Shown here: piece by piece, positions 6,854 through 14,841 of the stretch | Layout: every line of letters begins with the position of its first letter | Numbering within the stretch: the stretch's first letter is position 1 | Source of the DNA: an uncultured Lachnospiraceae bacterium | GTDB lineage: Bacteria > Bacillota > Clostridia > Lachnospirales > Lachnospiraceae | Assembly (NCBI GenBank): GCA_910579275.1 | Contig: CAJTTO010000043.1 | Coordinates: 1-35,921 of the forward strand | Direction: 5' to 3' | DNA length: 35,921 nt | The notes under the pieces: model-generated | Database searches by the model: none | What the model saw: the letters and a program-made list of their open reading frames with translations, nothing else | Told to the model about the DNA's origin: nothing | Made by a program: the position numbers and the translations under genes

Positions 6854-7987
6854 CTACTTTGTTATGTCATCCAGTTCCTTTTGCAGGCGCGCCAAATCCT
6901 CCCTGATGGCAATATGCTGCGGACATGCCTGCTCGCACTTTCCGCACTTGACACAGTTCTTTGCCTTTTTCGCATCCTCCATCGCCTTCGTCCAGTTCCA
7001 TCTTGCCTCATTGACATTCTCATAAATATGGTACTGGTTCCAGATGCGGAAACACTGCGGGATATCCACGCCCGCCGGACACGGCATGCAGTACTGGCAG
7101 GCTGTACAGCCATTCTGCACCCTGCTGCGCAGCCTGTCCGCCACCTGCGCAACGATTTCCTGCTCCGCGCTGCTCAAAGGTTCGAAATTGCCAAACGTCG
7201 CGAGATTGTCCGCCACCTGCTCCATTGTTGTCATGCCGCTGAGAATCACTTTCACATTGTCAAGGCTTCCGACGTAGCGCATCGCCCATGAAGCAGTCGA
7301 TTTCTCCGGACGCGCCTCCTTGAACAGGTCGTCAATGCCCTGCGCCGGAAGTTTTGCAAGTGAACCGCCCTTCACAGGCTCCATGACAACCACAGGAATG
7401 CCAAGCTTCTCTGCAAGCGCCAAGCCTTTCAGGGTCGCCTGCGTGTCTTTGTCCATATAGTTTAACTGTATCTGGCAGAAATCCCACTTGTAGGCAGTGA
7501 TAATCTCCTCAAACGCTTCATAGTCATCATGAAACGAAAACCCGATATACTTTATCTTCCCCTCCGCGCGAAGCTTCTCGCAGTACCCAAGGATGTCAAG
7601 CGCTTTCACAACCTTCCACCGCTCGCCGTTAAGGGCGTGCATCAGGTAGAAATCAACATACGCTTTCTGGAGGCGCTGCAGCTGTTCCTGAAAGATACGC
7701 TCCACATCGCCGATTGTCTTGACCGACCACACCGGAAGCTTTGTCGCCAGATAGTAGGAATCTCTCGGATAGCGCGCAAGCGCTTTTCCGGTTACAACCT
7801 CGCTCTTTCCGTCATGGTAAGGGTATGCCGTGTCAAAATAAGTAACGCCCGACTGGTACGCCCTGTCAATCATGGCGAGGGCGTCCTCCTCATTGATGCT
7901 GCCGTCCGCATTTGTCGGGAACCGCATACACCCAAAGCCAAGCAGTGACGTGCTGATTCCCAGATTCTCCATTTTTCTGTACTCCAT
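6854..7987 (-). CDS. aldo/keto reductase with C-terminal 4Fe-4S ferredoxin domain
   Basis: A 377-residue oxidoreductase. Residues 1-270 are an aldo/keto reductase barrel with the catalytic pattern Asp/Tyr in TYFDTAYPYHDGKSE, Lys in LATKLP and His in DFYLMHAL. The last 90 residues carry two cysteine clusters, CTACQYCMPCPAGVDIP and CVKCGKCEQACP, which fit [4Fe-4S] binding. This fused form is common in anaerobes; the physiological substrate and electron partner are unknown. Start: ATG at 7987, 7 bases after AAGGAGG. It lies 75 bases downstream of mfd on the same strand and has its own terminator. Confidence 0.92.
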   Translation of the reverse strand: MEYRKMENLGISTSLLGFGCMRFPTNADGSINEEDALAMIDRAYQSGVTYFDTAYPYHDGKSEVVTGKALARYPRDSYYLATKLPVWSVKTIGDVERIFQEQLQRLQKAYVDFYLMHALNGERWKVVKALDILGYCEKLRAEGKIKYIGFSFHDDYEAFEEIITAYKWDFCQIQLNYMDKDTQATLKGLALAEKLGIPVVVMEPVKGGSLAKLPAQGIDDLFKEARPEKSTASWAMRYVGSLDNVKVILSGMTTMEQVADNLATFGNFEPLSSAEQEIVAQVADRLRSRVQNGCTACQYCMPCPAGVDIPQCFRIWNQYHIYENVNEARWNWTKAMEDAKKAKNCVKCGKCEQACPQHIAIREDLARLQKELDDITK

Positions 7988-8062
7988 ATAAAATCCTCCT
8001 TTTCGTATTTTTCACGCAGCAGTTCCGCCTTCGTTTTCCCACACGCATTCTTTCACATATTT

Positions 8063-11000
8063 TTACTCATACAGCACTGCCATGTCTGCCAGAACCCTGT
8101 TCGTGTATGTCATCATAAGCTCCGCCTCTTTCTCCAGCAGACCGTACTTTTTGTACCGCAGCACAAAATTCGGCGTGCCTTTTGCGGAAAATTCCAGAAC
8201 GCCCTTATATTTATCCATCAGCTCCGGAAGCCGCTCGACATGCACTGGCGCATACGGCTCCATCAGAAATGTTATCTGCCCGACCTTTCCTTTAATTTCC
8301 GTCACGTACCGCCTGTGTGCCGTGACGCGAATCAGCGATATCAGTATGAGGTTTTCGACAGATTTTGGCACCGTTCCGAAACGATCCTTCAGCTCCTTTC
8401 TCATGTCATCGCACTCCGCCTCATTCTCAAGGCTTGCTATGCGCTTGTAGATGTCGAGCTTCTGCACTTCATTCACTATATACTCCGGCGGGATAAACGC
8501 ATCGACATCCATATCAACATATGTCCCGAAATCCTCATCCACCTTTTTCGTTCCTTTGAGTGTCTTGACCGCCTCGTTGAGCATCTTGCAGTACAGGTCA
8601 TAGCCGACTGCATCCATATGCCCGTGCTGGCGCTCGCCCAGAAGGTTCCCTGCACCCCTGATTTCAAGGTCGCGCATGGCAATCTTAAAGCCGCTGCCCA
8701 AATCCGTAAACTCGCGGATTGCCTGAAGCCTTTTCTCCGCTACCTCCTTGAGCATCTTATCCTTTTTGTACATCAGGAACGCATATGATGTGCGGTTCGA
8801 ACGCCCCACACGCCCCCGCAGCTGGTAAAGCTGGGAAAGCCCCATCGCATCGGAATCGTGGATAATCATGGTGTTGACATTGGAGATATCAAGTCCCGTC
8901 TCTATAATCGTCGTCGCCACCAGAACATCAATGTCCCTATTGATAAAGTCAAACATAATCTTCTCAAGCTCATGTTCCTTCATCTGTCCATGTGCATACG
9001 CCACATTCGCCTCCGGAACCAGACGCGCGACCTGATTGGTGATGTCATCAATATTGTTCACGCGGTTATATACATAATACACCTGTCCCCCTCTGGAGAG
9101 TTCGCGCACGATTGCCTCGCGCACCATCTCTTCATTGTACTCCATGACATAGGTCTGTATCGGCTGCCGCTCGCCCGGTGCTTCCTCAAGCACACTCATG
9201 TCGCGGATTCCCACAAGACTCATGTGAAGCGTCCGCGGAATCGGTGTCGCCGTCAGCGTCAGCACATCCACATCATCCTTAAGCTGTTTCATCTTCTCCT
9301 TGTGGCGCACGCCGAAACGCTGCTCCTCGTCAATTACCAGCAATCCCAAATCCTTGTATACGACATCTTCCGAGAGCAGTCTGTGCGTGCCGATTACAAT
9401 GTCCACAAGCCCCTTTTTCAGCCCCTCGATGGTCTTTTTCATCTCACCCGCCGTGCGGAAGCGCGACATCATCTCGACACGCACCGGAAAGTCTTTCATG
9501 CGCTGCATGAACGTATTGTAATGCTGCTGCGCAAGAATCGTCGTCGGCACAAGGTAAGCGACCTGTTTGCCATCCTGAACTGCCTTGAACGCGGCACGTA
9601 TGGCAATCTCCGTCTTGCCGTATCCCACATCGCCGCAAATCAGGCGATCCATGATACGCGAACTCTCCATGTCGCTTTTTGTCGCCTCGATGGCAAGCAG
9701 CTGGTCTCCTGTCTCCTCAAACGGGAACATCTCCTCAAATTCCTGCTGCCACACCGTGTCCCTGCTAAAGATAAATCCCTGTTTCTGCTGGCGGACGGCA
9801 TAAAGCTCCACAAGATCCTTTGCCACCTCATTGACGGCAGTCTTTACCCTTGACTTTGTCTTTACCCACTCCTGCGTGCCAAGCTTGTTCAGTTTCGGTT
9901 TCTTCGCCGCGTCGGACGAGGCATATTTCTGAATCACATCCAGCCCCGTTGCAAGGACGTACAAATTCCCCCCGTCGCGGTACGCTATCTTGATATAATC
10001 CTTGACAACCTTGTCAACCTCAACCTTTTCAATTCCTTTGTAGATACCAAGACCATGGTTCTCATGCACGACATAATCGCCCACCTTGAGATCCGAAAAA
10101 TCGCGGATTTTCTGCCCCTCATACGCCTTTTTCTTCTTTTTCCGCTGCTGCTTCCCAAAAATATCCGTCTCGGAAATCACGACAAGCTTTAACAGCGGGT
10201 ACTCAAATCCTTTCAGTACAGAGCCGTGATAGGTCATGATTTCACCGGACTGCAGTATCCTGTCGGAATCTTCCGAGTAAAAGGCGACAAGTCCCTCGTC
10301 CATAAAGTCCGTGGCTAGACGTTTCGCGCGCGTCGCGGACGCGGACAGCACCAGCACCCGATAGCCATGTTTTTTAAAGTGGTTTAAATCCTTTACCAGC
10401 TCCGGAAAGCTGCTGTTGTAGGAAGATATGTTTCTCGTGTTGACGCCGAACCGTTTTGCAAACTTGATGCCAAACCCTTTGTACTCCATGGTAGACAGTG
10501 CAAGAATGCGCTCCTTTTCCAACCGTGCCATTATCTCCTGCACGGAAAAAAGAACCTCCATCTGCCGCGGCAGAATATATCCCTTCTCCGCACGGCTGGT
10601 CATGCTCTCGCGAAACTCCAGCTCCACCGCCCTTGCATGTTCCTCAATGCGGAGCGGTTCATCCAGATAGATACAGCAACGCCGGTTCCGGAACAAGTCA
10701 AGAAAGGATATGGTGTCCTCATAAAAATAATTGATATAGCTGTCCAGATTGACAAGGCTCTGAAACTGTGTCACCTGCTCTGTCAAATCCCGCACCGTGG
10801 TTTCAAGCCGATGTGCCTCCTCCGGCTTTGTCTGCTCCCTGAACTGCCTTGCCTGTTCTTTACATTCTCTCTCAATCCTGTGAAATCCCGCATCCAGTAC
10901 CGACTGTGACAATATCAGCTCCGCCGCCGGAAAAATTGACACTTGTGTCATATTTTCTTCGATGGAACGCTGGCTCAACACATCAAAAGTCCGGATTGAC

Positions 11001-11596
11001 TCAATCTCGTCCCCCCAGAGTTCGATCCGGACAGGATTCTCGGAAGTGAGGTCAAAAATGTCAAAAATGCCGCCCCGCACCGAAAACTGCCCCGGCGCCT
11101 CGACCTGATAATTTTTCTCATATCCCATCGCCACAAGCTTGCGCGCGAGCGCGCGCTCCTCGATGATGCTGTCCTTGCCAATGCAGACAACGTTATCCTC
11201 CAGAACGGACAGCGGCAGCTGGTGTGCCATCAGGGCTGCAAACGTGGTGACAATCGTGACCGGATTCCCCTCAAGAATCCTGCGCTGTACCTCGATGCGC
11301 TCTTTCACCAGCTGGTTTCCATGTACGTCCGCCTGATAAAATATCAAATCCTTTGCCGGATAAAAATATGACTCCCGGCAGTACAGGCGGCAGTCCTCAA
11401 GAAGCTCTCTTGCCTTAATGTCACTGTAGGTCACAATCAGCTTCACATCATATTCCTTGTCGGTGCCAAATACCATGTGAAGCTTCTGCGAATCCACACA
11501 GCCGCTTATGCTTGCTTTTCCACTCTTTCCAGCCAGAACCTTTACAATTTCTTCGTATTCGCCAAGCTCCTTAAGCGGCGCCAATAATGTGTTCAT
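8063..11596 (-). CDS. mfd: transcription-repair coupling factor
   Basis: About 1177 residues. Mfd removes RNA polymerase stalled at DNA lesions and recruits UvrA. Visible in order: the UvrB-like N-terminal module (GGIFDIFDLTSENPVRIELW), the RNA-polymerase-interacting region (VGDYVVHENHGLGIYKG), the superfamily 2 motor with Walker A GDVGYGKTE and DEEQRFG, the helicase end (LRGRVGRS), and a C-terminal TRCF domain. The frame opens at an ATG at 11632, but that codon has no ribosome site and is abutted by a perfect 8-bp hairpin (11633-11651). The ATG at 11596 follows GGGGGA by 5 bases and starts MNTLLAPLKEL, like relatives, so it is preferred. It lies downstream of pth, as in Bacillus, though a terminator separates them. 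Confidence 0.95.
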   Translation of the reverse strand: MNTLLAPLKELGEYEEIVKVLAGKSGKASISGCVDSQKLHMVFGTDKEYDVKLIVTYSDIKARELLEDCRLYCRESYFYPAKDLIFYQADVHGNQLVKERIEVQRRILEGNPVTIVTTFAALMAHQLPLSVLEDNVVCIGKDSIIEERALARKLVAMGYEKNYQVEAPGQFSVRGGIFDIFDLTSENPVRIELWGDEIESIRTFDVLSQRSIEENMTQVSIFPAAELILSQSVLDAGFHRIERECKEQARQFREQTKPEEAHRLETTVRDLTEQVTQFQSLVNLDSYINYFYEDTISFLDLFRNRRCCIYLDEPLRIEEHARAVELEFRESMTSRAEKGYILPRQMEVLFSVQEIMARLEKERILALSTMEYKGFGIKFAKRFGVNTRNISSYNSSFPELVKDLNHFKKHGYRVLVLSASATRAKRLATDFMDEGLVAFYSEDSDRILQSGEIMTYHGSVLKGFEYPLLKLVVISETDIFGKQQRKKKKKAYEGQKIRDFSDLKVGDYVVHENHGLGIYKGIEKVEVDKVVKDYIKIAYRDGGNLYVLATGLDVIQKYASSDAAKKPKLNKLGTQEWVKTKSRVKTAVNEVAKDLVELYAVRQQKQGFIFSRDTVWQQEFEEMFPFEETGDQLLAIEATKSDMESSRIMDRLICGDVGYGKTEIAIRAAFKAVQDGKQVAYLVPTTILAQQHYNTFMQRMKDFPVRVEMMSRFRTAGEMKKTIEGLKKGLVDIVIGTHRLLSEDVVYKDLGLLVIDEEQRFGVRHKEKMKQLKDDVDVLTLTATPIPRTLHMSLVGIRDMSVLEEAPGERQPIQTYVMEYNEEMVREAIVRELSRGGQVYYVYNRVNNIDDITNQVARLVPEANVAYAHGQMKEHELEKIMFDFINRDIDVLVATTIIETGLDISNVNTMIIHDSDAMGLSQLYQLRGRVGRSNRTSYAFLMYKKDKMLKEVAEKRLQAIREFTDLGSGFKIAMRDLEIRGAGNLLGERQHGHMDAVGYDLYCKMLNEAVKTLKGTKKVDEDFGTYVDMDVDAFIPPEYIVNEVQKLDIYKRIASLENEAECDDMRKELKDRFGTVPKSVENLILISLIRVTAHRRYVTEIKGKVGQITFLMEPYAPVHVERLPELMDKYKGVLEFSAKGTPNFVLRYKKYGLLEKEAELMMTYTNRVLADMAVLYE

Positions 11597-11632
11597 TTCA
11601 TTCCCCCATGCAGCTTCCAATCTATTCTCCAT

Positions 11633-11651
11633 GATTCCGCTTTGCGGAATC
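11633..11651. repeat. perfect inverted repeat upstream of mfd
   Basis: GATTCCGC (11633-11640), three T, GCGGAATC (11644-11651). In the mfd transcript it would form a very stable hairpin directly before the ATG at 11632. Confidence 0.6.
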
Positions 11652-11664
11652 TCATATCCGGATG

Positions 11665-11689
11665 AAAAACGCCCGTTTTTGGCGTTTTT
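11665..11689. terminator. bidirectional-looking terminator between pth and mfd
   Basis: AAAAACGCC (11665-11673), loop of 7 bases, GGCGTTTTT (11681-11689). On the minus strand it follows pth. A second hairpin, GTGTGAGA (11693-11700) / TCTCACAC (11713-11720), begins at the pth stop codon. Confidence 0.65.
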
Positions 11690-11719
11690 CCTGTGTGAGA
11701 CATAGAAGTTCTTCTCACA

Positions 11720-12298
11720 CTATTCAACTTTTGATTTTTTATTGTACTGATTCATTGCCTCGTCCACCTTGTCCGCAAGCATCAGGTTCACTGCCCCGTC
11801 CACTTTCACAAGGCTTTCATCCATCACTGCCCGTTCTTCCTTGCTGAAATGCCCAAGCACATAATCCGCAAGGTCATATCCCTTTGGTTTCTCCCCGACG
11901 CCGATCTTGATGCGCAGAAAAGAGTCGTGCCCCAGATTTGCAATAATATTCTTGATTCCGTTATGTCCGCCCGCACTGCCCTTCTTGCGGATGCGCAGCT
12001 GTCCCACGTCAAGGCTCACGTCATCATAAATCACTATCAGTTCACTCTCTGCGTCCACCTTATAATATTCTATGACTGCTTTAATCGCCTCACCACTTAA
12101 ATTCATGTAGGTCAACGGTTTCACAAGAATAACCTTGTTTCCGTTTATCATGCCTTTTCCAACGAGTGATTTGAATTTGCATTCTGTCAGTCCGATATTA
12201 TATTGCTCCGCAAGTGCGTCAATTGCCATAAATCCGACATTATGGCGCGTATTTTCGTATTCCCTTGTAGGATTACCAAGCCCTGCTATGATAACCAT
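11720..12298 (-). CDS. pth: peptidyl-tRNA hydrolase
   Basis: A 192-residue enzyme that cleaves peptidyl-tRNA to recycle tRNA. The active-site Asn and His are in GLGNPTREYENTRHNVG, the catalytic Asp in VIYDDVSLDVG, and the tRNA-binding RIRKKGSAGGHNGIKNI is intact. The open frame extends upstream to 12451, adding 51 polar residues, but the family begins at MVIIAGLGNP. The ATG at 12298 has GGGGAG 5 bases upstream, so the extension, which overlaps the preceding gene, is rejected. The upstream neighbour is a small Cys-rich protein on the same strand. Confidence 0.95.
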   Translation of the reverse strand: MVIIAGLGNPTREYENTRHNVGFMAIDALAEQYNIGLTECKFKSLVGKGMINGNKVILVKPLTYMNLSGEAIKAVIEYYKVDAESELIVIYDDVSLDVGQLRIRKKGSAGGHNGIKNIIANLGHDSFLRIKIGVGEKPKGYDLADYVLGHFSKEERAVMDESLVKVDGAVNLMLADKVDEAMNQYNKKSKVE

Positions 12299-12425
12299 CT
12301 TCACTCCCCATCCCTGTGTATCTGAATCCTGACCTGTCTTTACTTTTGTCTCTATTTCTATCTCGGTCGCTACATCTGTCTTTTCCGGTACGTTTGCCTT
12401 TTTGTCCCGCAGTCTGCCAAATGCC

Positions 12426-12605
12426 TTAAATCTGTTTCCGAACCACCGCATACTCGTCCCCGTTTCTGTAAAAAGGACACTCCTTGTACTGCCGCTCCAT
12501 CACGCGCACCATGTCGTCCTCATCCATATTTGCCTCGCAATAATAGCACTCGTCTTCCTCGTCATATACATTATATGCACAAGTGTCACAATTTGAAATT
12601 CCCAT
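12426..12605 (-). CDS. small cysteine-rich protein (DUF6472-like)
   Basis: A 59-residue acidic protein with CDTC near its N-terminus, then CYYC and a later CPFY, a pattern that suggests a metal-binding knuckle. The layout (CDTCAYNVYDEEDECYYC, then EDDMVRVM, ending DEYAVVRKQ) fits the Lachnospiraceae family I know as DUF6472. Start: ATG at 12605 gives MGISNCDTC, like relatives; the first in-frame ATG at 12623 has no ribosome site. It precedes pth by about 130 bases and may share its transcript. Function unknown. Confidence 0.7.
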   Translation of the reverse strand: MGISNCDTCAYNVYDEEDECYYCEANMDEDDMVRVMERQYKECPFYRNGDEYAVVRKQI

Positions 12606-12678
12606 TTTATTCCATGCCCCCATTATCTATAACAAATTGCATAAGCCAAGGCATGCCCGGAAATTCAGACACGCTCTA

Positions 12679-12765
12679 TTAAACATCATCAATTGTAACT
12701 GGCGGATAACCATATTTATCAAACCACAAACTTATAAAAGCAATTAATAGATAATTGTTTATTTG
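12679..12765 (-). pseudogene. possible 3' fragment of an unidentified gene
   Basis: A 28-codon open stretch without an ATG ends in a protein-like sequence, FISLWFDKYGYPPVTIDDV, then TAA. It looks like the C-terminus of a larger protein whose upstream part is missing. Its 5' edge meets the inverted-repeat element at 12774, so the element may have replaced or split the gene. I cannot name the family; chance is possible. Confidence 0.3.
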
Positions 12766-12772
12766 CTATAAT
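12764..12772 (+). promoter_or_regulatory. extended -10 promoter of the small hydrophobic ORF
   Basis: TGC-TATAAT at 12764-12772; the best -35, TTAATA at 12744-12749, is 17 bases upstream and weak. Transcription would begin near 12779, at the left end of the inverted-repeat element. Confidence 0.5.
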
Positions 12773-12813
12773 ACCGTTATGGGTACTGCCATAACGGCAG
12801 GCGGTTAGTCCAT

Positions 12814-12894
12814 GTGTGGCTTGTTTTCGCCTTGGCTATTCGATTGGTAAGGATAGTAAGACATAAAAATAACCGCCCCTGTCTACAAACATAG
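12814..12894 (+). CDS. putative small hydrophobic, toxin-like peptide (26 aa)
   Basis: A GTG-started ORF of 26 codons. Residues 2-14 are hydrophobic (WLVFALAIRLVRI), followed by a basic, polar tail RHKNNRPCLQT. AGGCGG lies 9 bases before the GTG. The final codons overlap a bidirectional terminator, an arrangement I know from short type I toxin and holin-like toxin genes, which often end in a KNNRP-like tail. No ATG occurs in this frame before the upstream stop. Membrane toxicity is inferred only from shape and from the antisense promoter facing it. Confidence 0.45.
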   Translation: MWLVFALAIRLVRIVRHKNNRPCLQT

Positions 12895-12904
12895 CGGTTA
12901 TTTT
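12866..12904. terminator. bidirectional terminator of the toxin-like unit
   Basis: Perfect 11-bp stem AAAATAACCGC (12866-12876) / GCGGTTATTTT (12894-12904), with A and T tracts serving both strands. It overlaps the end of the 26-codon ORF. Confidence 0.8.
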
Positions 12905-12953
12905 AAACAACTATAAAGCGGACTAACCGTCTATCGGCAGTACCTTTATCAGT

Positions 12954-12982
12954 ATTCTACCACTAAGTTATAGGTATGTCAA
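12954..12982 (-). promoter_or_regulatory. strong antisense promoter facing the toxin-like ORF
   Basis: On the minus strand TTGACA (12982-12977), exactly 17 bases, TAGAAT (12959-12954). Transcription would start near 12947 and run to the bidirectional terminator, giving an RNA of about 80-85 bases with no ORF. This fits an antisense antitoxin RNA. Confidence 0.7.
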
Positions 12983-13057
12983 ATAATTGTTTTTCTTTTT
13001 TATAGAAACGACAAAAATATTTGCCGTTTACTATAACATCGGCACACACCCATTCAT

Positions 13058-14257
13058 TTAATTTGCCCTGGTATCCTTGGCGCTGCCCACCTCCGGCACC
13101 ACCAGACGCGTGCCTGTCAGAATCAGGTTTTCATCCGAACCGATAACATCCCTGTTTATATCGTACAGAAGGCTGTAATAGGATGCGTCGCCATAGTATT
13201 TGTATGCGATATTGCGGAGACAGTCGCCTGGTCTGACTGTATATTTGTGGTCATCCACCGTGTCCTCCACGTCCTCGGGCATCAGGTAATGCTGCTGTCC
13301 CATATCTGTTACCTTAAAATAATACAGTTCTCTCTCCACCGTCCCGTCTGCCGCCACTTTTTTTACAGCCGGCTTCTGCCACTCGGGACGGAAATAAATC
13401 ACACTCCCGTCCGCACATTCCAGCTCCCAGTCCTCCTTGACAAGGTAACCGTACTCACCGGACAGGCTGCCCTTTTCATCATACTCATAACAGTGGAGCG
13501 TGATGTCGTCCTCCCTCGCAATCACTTTCAGTACGCAGTTTCCGGCATCATCATACTGGTATGCACAGTACTGCCACGCCCCTGATTCATTCGTCCCCCA
13601 GTAGTCGACACAGTGCAGCTCCTCCATCAGCCGCTCGCCATCATACTCCGCCTGGTATGCGCGGTCAAAGAACAGTTCCTCAGAGTAGCCAAACCGGTCA
13701 GAGCCAACCTCACGGCTGTAGGAAATCTCAGACAAAACCTTGCCGTCCGCCGAAAACTGATAATTTCTGACATCAAACATATAGCGGTGCGCCACATAAT
13801 ATCCGTCGCCATACGGCACACCAGTCGATTTATAGTAAATCTGGCGGCAGGTGCGTGCCTTGTCATCCCACTCATAAACCCGTTCCTCACAATAGCTGCG
13901 CTCGCCGCTGAGGATGCTGCTGCCCAAATATCCCAGCGCATAGCAGAGGCGATTCTTCCTGTCAAAAACCGCGTGCGTGCTCTCGGCGATTTCCTCCTCC
14001 GGATACTGGTACAGAATCCCCCATTGGTACTGATTGCCCAGATGACTGTTGACCGGGCTGTGCCTTTCATCATCCGCAGCAAGAAGCTCCAGCCTGTCAT
14101 CCTTGTCATAAACCTCATGCGGTGCCGCGTCCTCCTGCCCTTTTGCCACAGCCTTGTCCAAATGGCTTTCAAAAGTACACATACAAATCCATAACAGCAA
14201 CCCCGTGCCCATCCATGCCGCCATGCAACGCCGCATGTGAAAATGCCTTTTTTTCAT
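13058..14257 (-). CDS. exported LysM-domain protein
   Basis: A 399-residue protein with a basic N-terminus and one hydrophobic segment (about 14-30), a signal peptide or anchor. The middle is rich in Tyr, Asp and Glu, with repeated short beta-like pieces (YEWDDKARTC, YQYDDAGNCV, YEYDEKGSLS) reminiscent of YD/RHS-type strands. Residues about 337-390 form a LysM domain (YTVRPGDCLRNIAYKYYGD ... LILTGTRLVVP) that binds peptidoglycan or chitin-like glycans. Start: ATG after GGGAGG with 5 bases. It probably acts in the cell envelope or spore; no catalytic motif is visible. A weak TGCCG/CGGCA hairpin near 13021-13044 may end its transcript. Confidence 0.85.
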   Translation of the reverse strand: MKKRHFHMRRCMAAWMGTGLLLWICMCTFESHLDKAVAKGQEDAAPHEVYDKDDRLELLAADDERHSPVNSHLGNQYQWGILYQYPEEEIAESTHAVFDRKNRLCYALGYLGSSILSGERSYCEERVYEWDDKARTCRQIYYKSTGVPYGDGYYVAHRYMFDVRNYQFSADGKVLSEISYSREVGSDRFGYSEELFFDRAYQAEYDGERLMEELHCVDYWGTNESGAWQYCAYQYDDAGNCVLKVIAREDDITLHCYEYDEKGSLSGEYGYLVKEDWELECADGSVIYFRPEWQKPAVKKVAADGTVERELYYFKVTDMGQQHYLMPEDVEDTVDDHKYTVRPGDCLRNIAYKYYGDASYYSLLYDINRDVIGSDENLILTGTRLVVPEVGSAKDTRAN

Positions 14258-14302
14258 TGGTACCTCCCATTTCTTAACAGTTCCTCAATCAGATGGGAAA
14301 AC

Positions 14303-14333
14303 AAAAGCCATCCACTGTAACGGATGGCCTTTT
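14303..14333 (-). terminator. spoVG terminator
   Basis: GCCATCC (14307-14313) and GGATGGC (14322-14328) form a 7-bp stem with an 8-base loop; A and T tracts on both sides make it usable on the minus strand after spoVG. Confidence 0.75.
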
Positions 14334-14361
14334 TACCCACATTTTATAATTATCGATAATT

Positions 14362-14637
14362 CTAAACTTCCTCGTCCGGCTCCAAGAGCGCTTTCTCGTA
14401 GCTTTCGAGAATCGTTTTCTGAATCGTATCTCTTGTGTTGGAATTGATTGGATGAGCAATATCCCTGTACTCTCCATCCGCAGATTTCTTGCTTGGCATC
14501 GCGATGAAAAGACCCTTTTCACCCTCGATGACCTTGATGTCATGAACTACAAATTCATCATCAAGTGTAATAGAAACTACTGCTTTCATTTTGCCCTCTT
14601 TTGTTATTTTGCGAACGCGAACATCTGTTATTCTCAT
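14362..14637 (-). CDS. spoVG: septation/sporulation regulator SpoVG
   Basis: A 91-residue RNA/DNA-binding regulator. The family signature is clear: MRITDVRVRK at the start, VVSITLDDEFVVHDIKVIEG in the middle, and FIAMPSKKSADGEYRDIAHPIN at residues about 50-72. Start: ATG at 14637, 8 bases after GGGGG; the frame continues to a GTG at 14667 but the family begins at MRITDV. The last 20 residues are acidic and variable, as in other members. It has its own terminator and a possible sigma-H-like promoter upstream. Confidence 0.96.
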   Translation of the reverse strand: MRITDVRVRKITKEGKMKAVVSITLDDEFVVHDIKVIEGEKGLFIAMPSKKSADGEYRDIAHPINSNTRDTIQKTILESYEKALLEPDEEV

Positions 14638-14684
14638 TCTTTTGTCCCCCTTTTGCAAGTCTTTCACTTTGTTTATTGTTGTAA

Positions 14685-14712
14685 CAATCCAGCCTGGAAC
14701 CTTGCACTTCCT
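14685..14712 (-). promoter_or_regulatory. possible sigma-H-like promoter of spoVG
   Basis: On the minus strand AGGAAGT (14712-14706), 15 bases, GGATTG (14690-14685), compared with AGGATTT, 14 bases, GAATTG in Bacillus spoVG. The spacing is one base off and one key base differs, so this is tentative. Confidence 0.3.
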
Positions 14713-14841
14713 GCAAAGTCCGTAAAACAGCGTTGAAGTTGAGAAGCATCAGACCGCACCATATGGCTTTGACGCCACGAAACGGTTTAACATGGCTTGA
14801 TGTCAGTAATAGGAAGCCGAAAGCCGGACAATTACTGTACC

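Larger units (their letters stand above)
12774..12944. repeat. inverted-repeat element of about 170 bp (toxin-like or MITE-like)
   Basis: The left end has GGTACTGCC (12782-12790) and CGGTTAGTCC (12802-12811); the right end has inverted copies GGACTAACCG (12920-12929) and GGCAGTACC (12936-12944). The left end also holds the perfect palindrome CCGTTATGG-GTACTG-CCATAACGG (12774-12797). Between the ends lie a 26-codon ORF, a bidirectional terminator and, just outside, convergent promoters. No clear target-site duplication was found. Confidence 0.6.

Noticed and set aside
8858..9853. 331-residue plus-strand open frame opposite mfd
   Set aside because: Antisense shadow of a conserved gene; histidine- and leucine-rich composition typical of reversed coding frames and no ribosome site.
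12299..12451. N-terminal extension of 51 residues on Pth
   Set aside because: Family members start at MVIIAGLGNP, a good ribosome site precedes that ATG, and the extension overlaps the neighbouring small gene.
12774..12944. Fst/par-type toxin-antitoxin with direct repeats
   Set aside because: The end repeats are inverted, not direct, so the pairing scheme of Fst RNAs does not apply; only a general type I-like layout is claimed.
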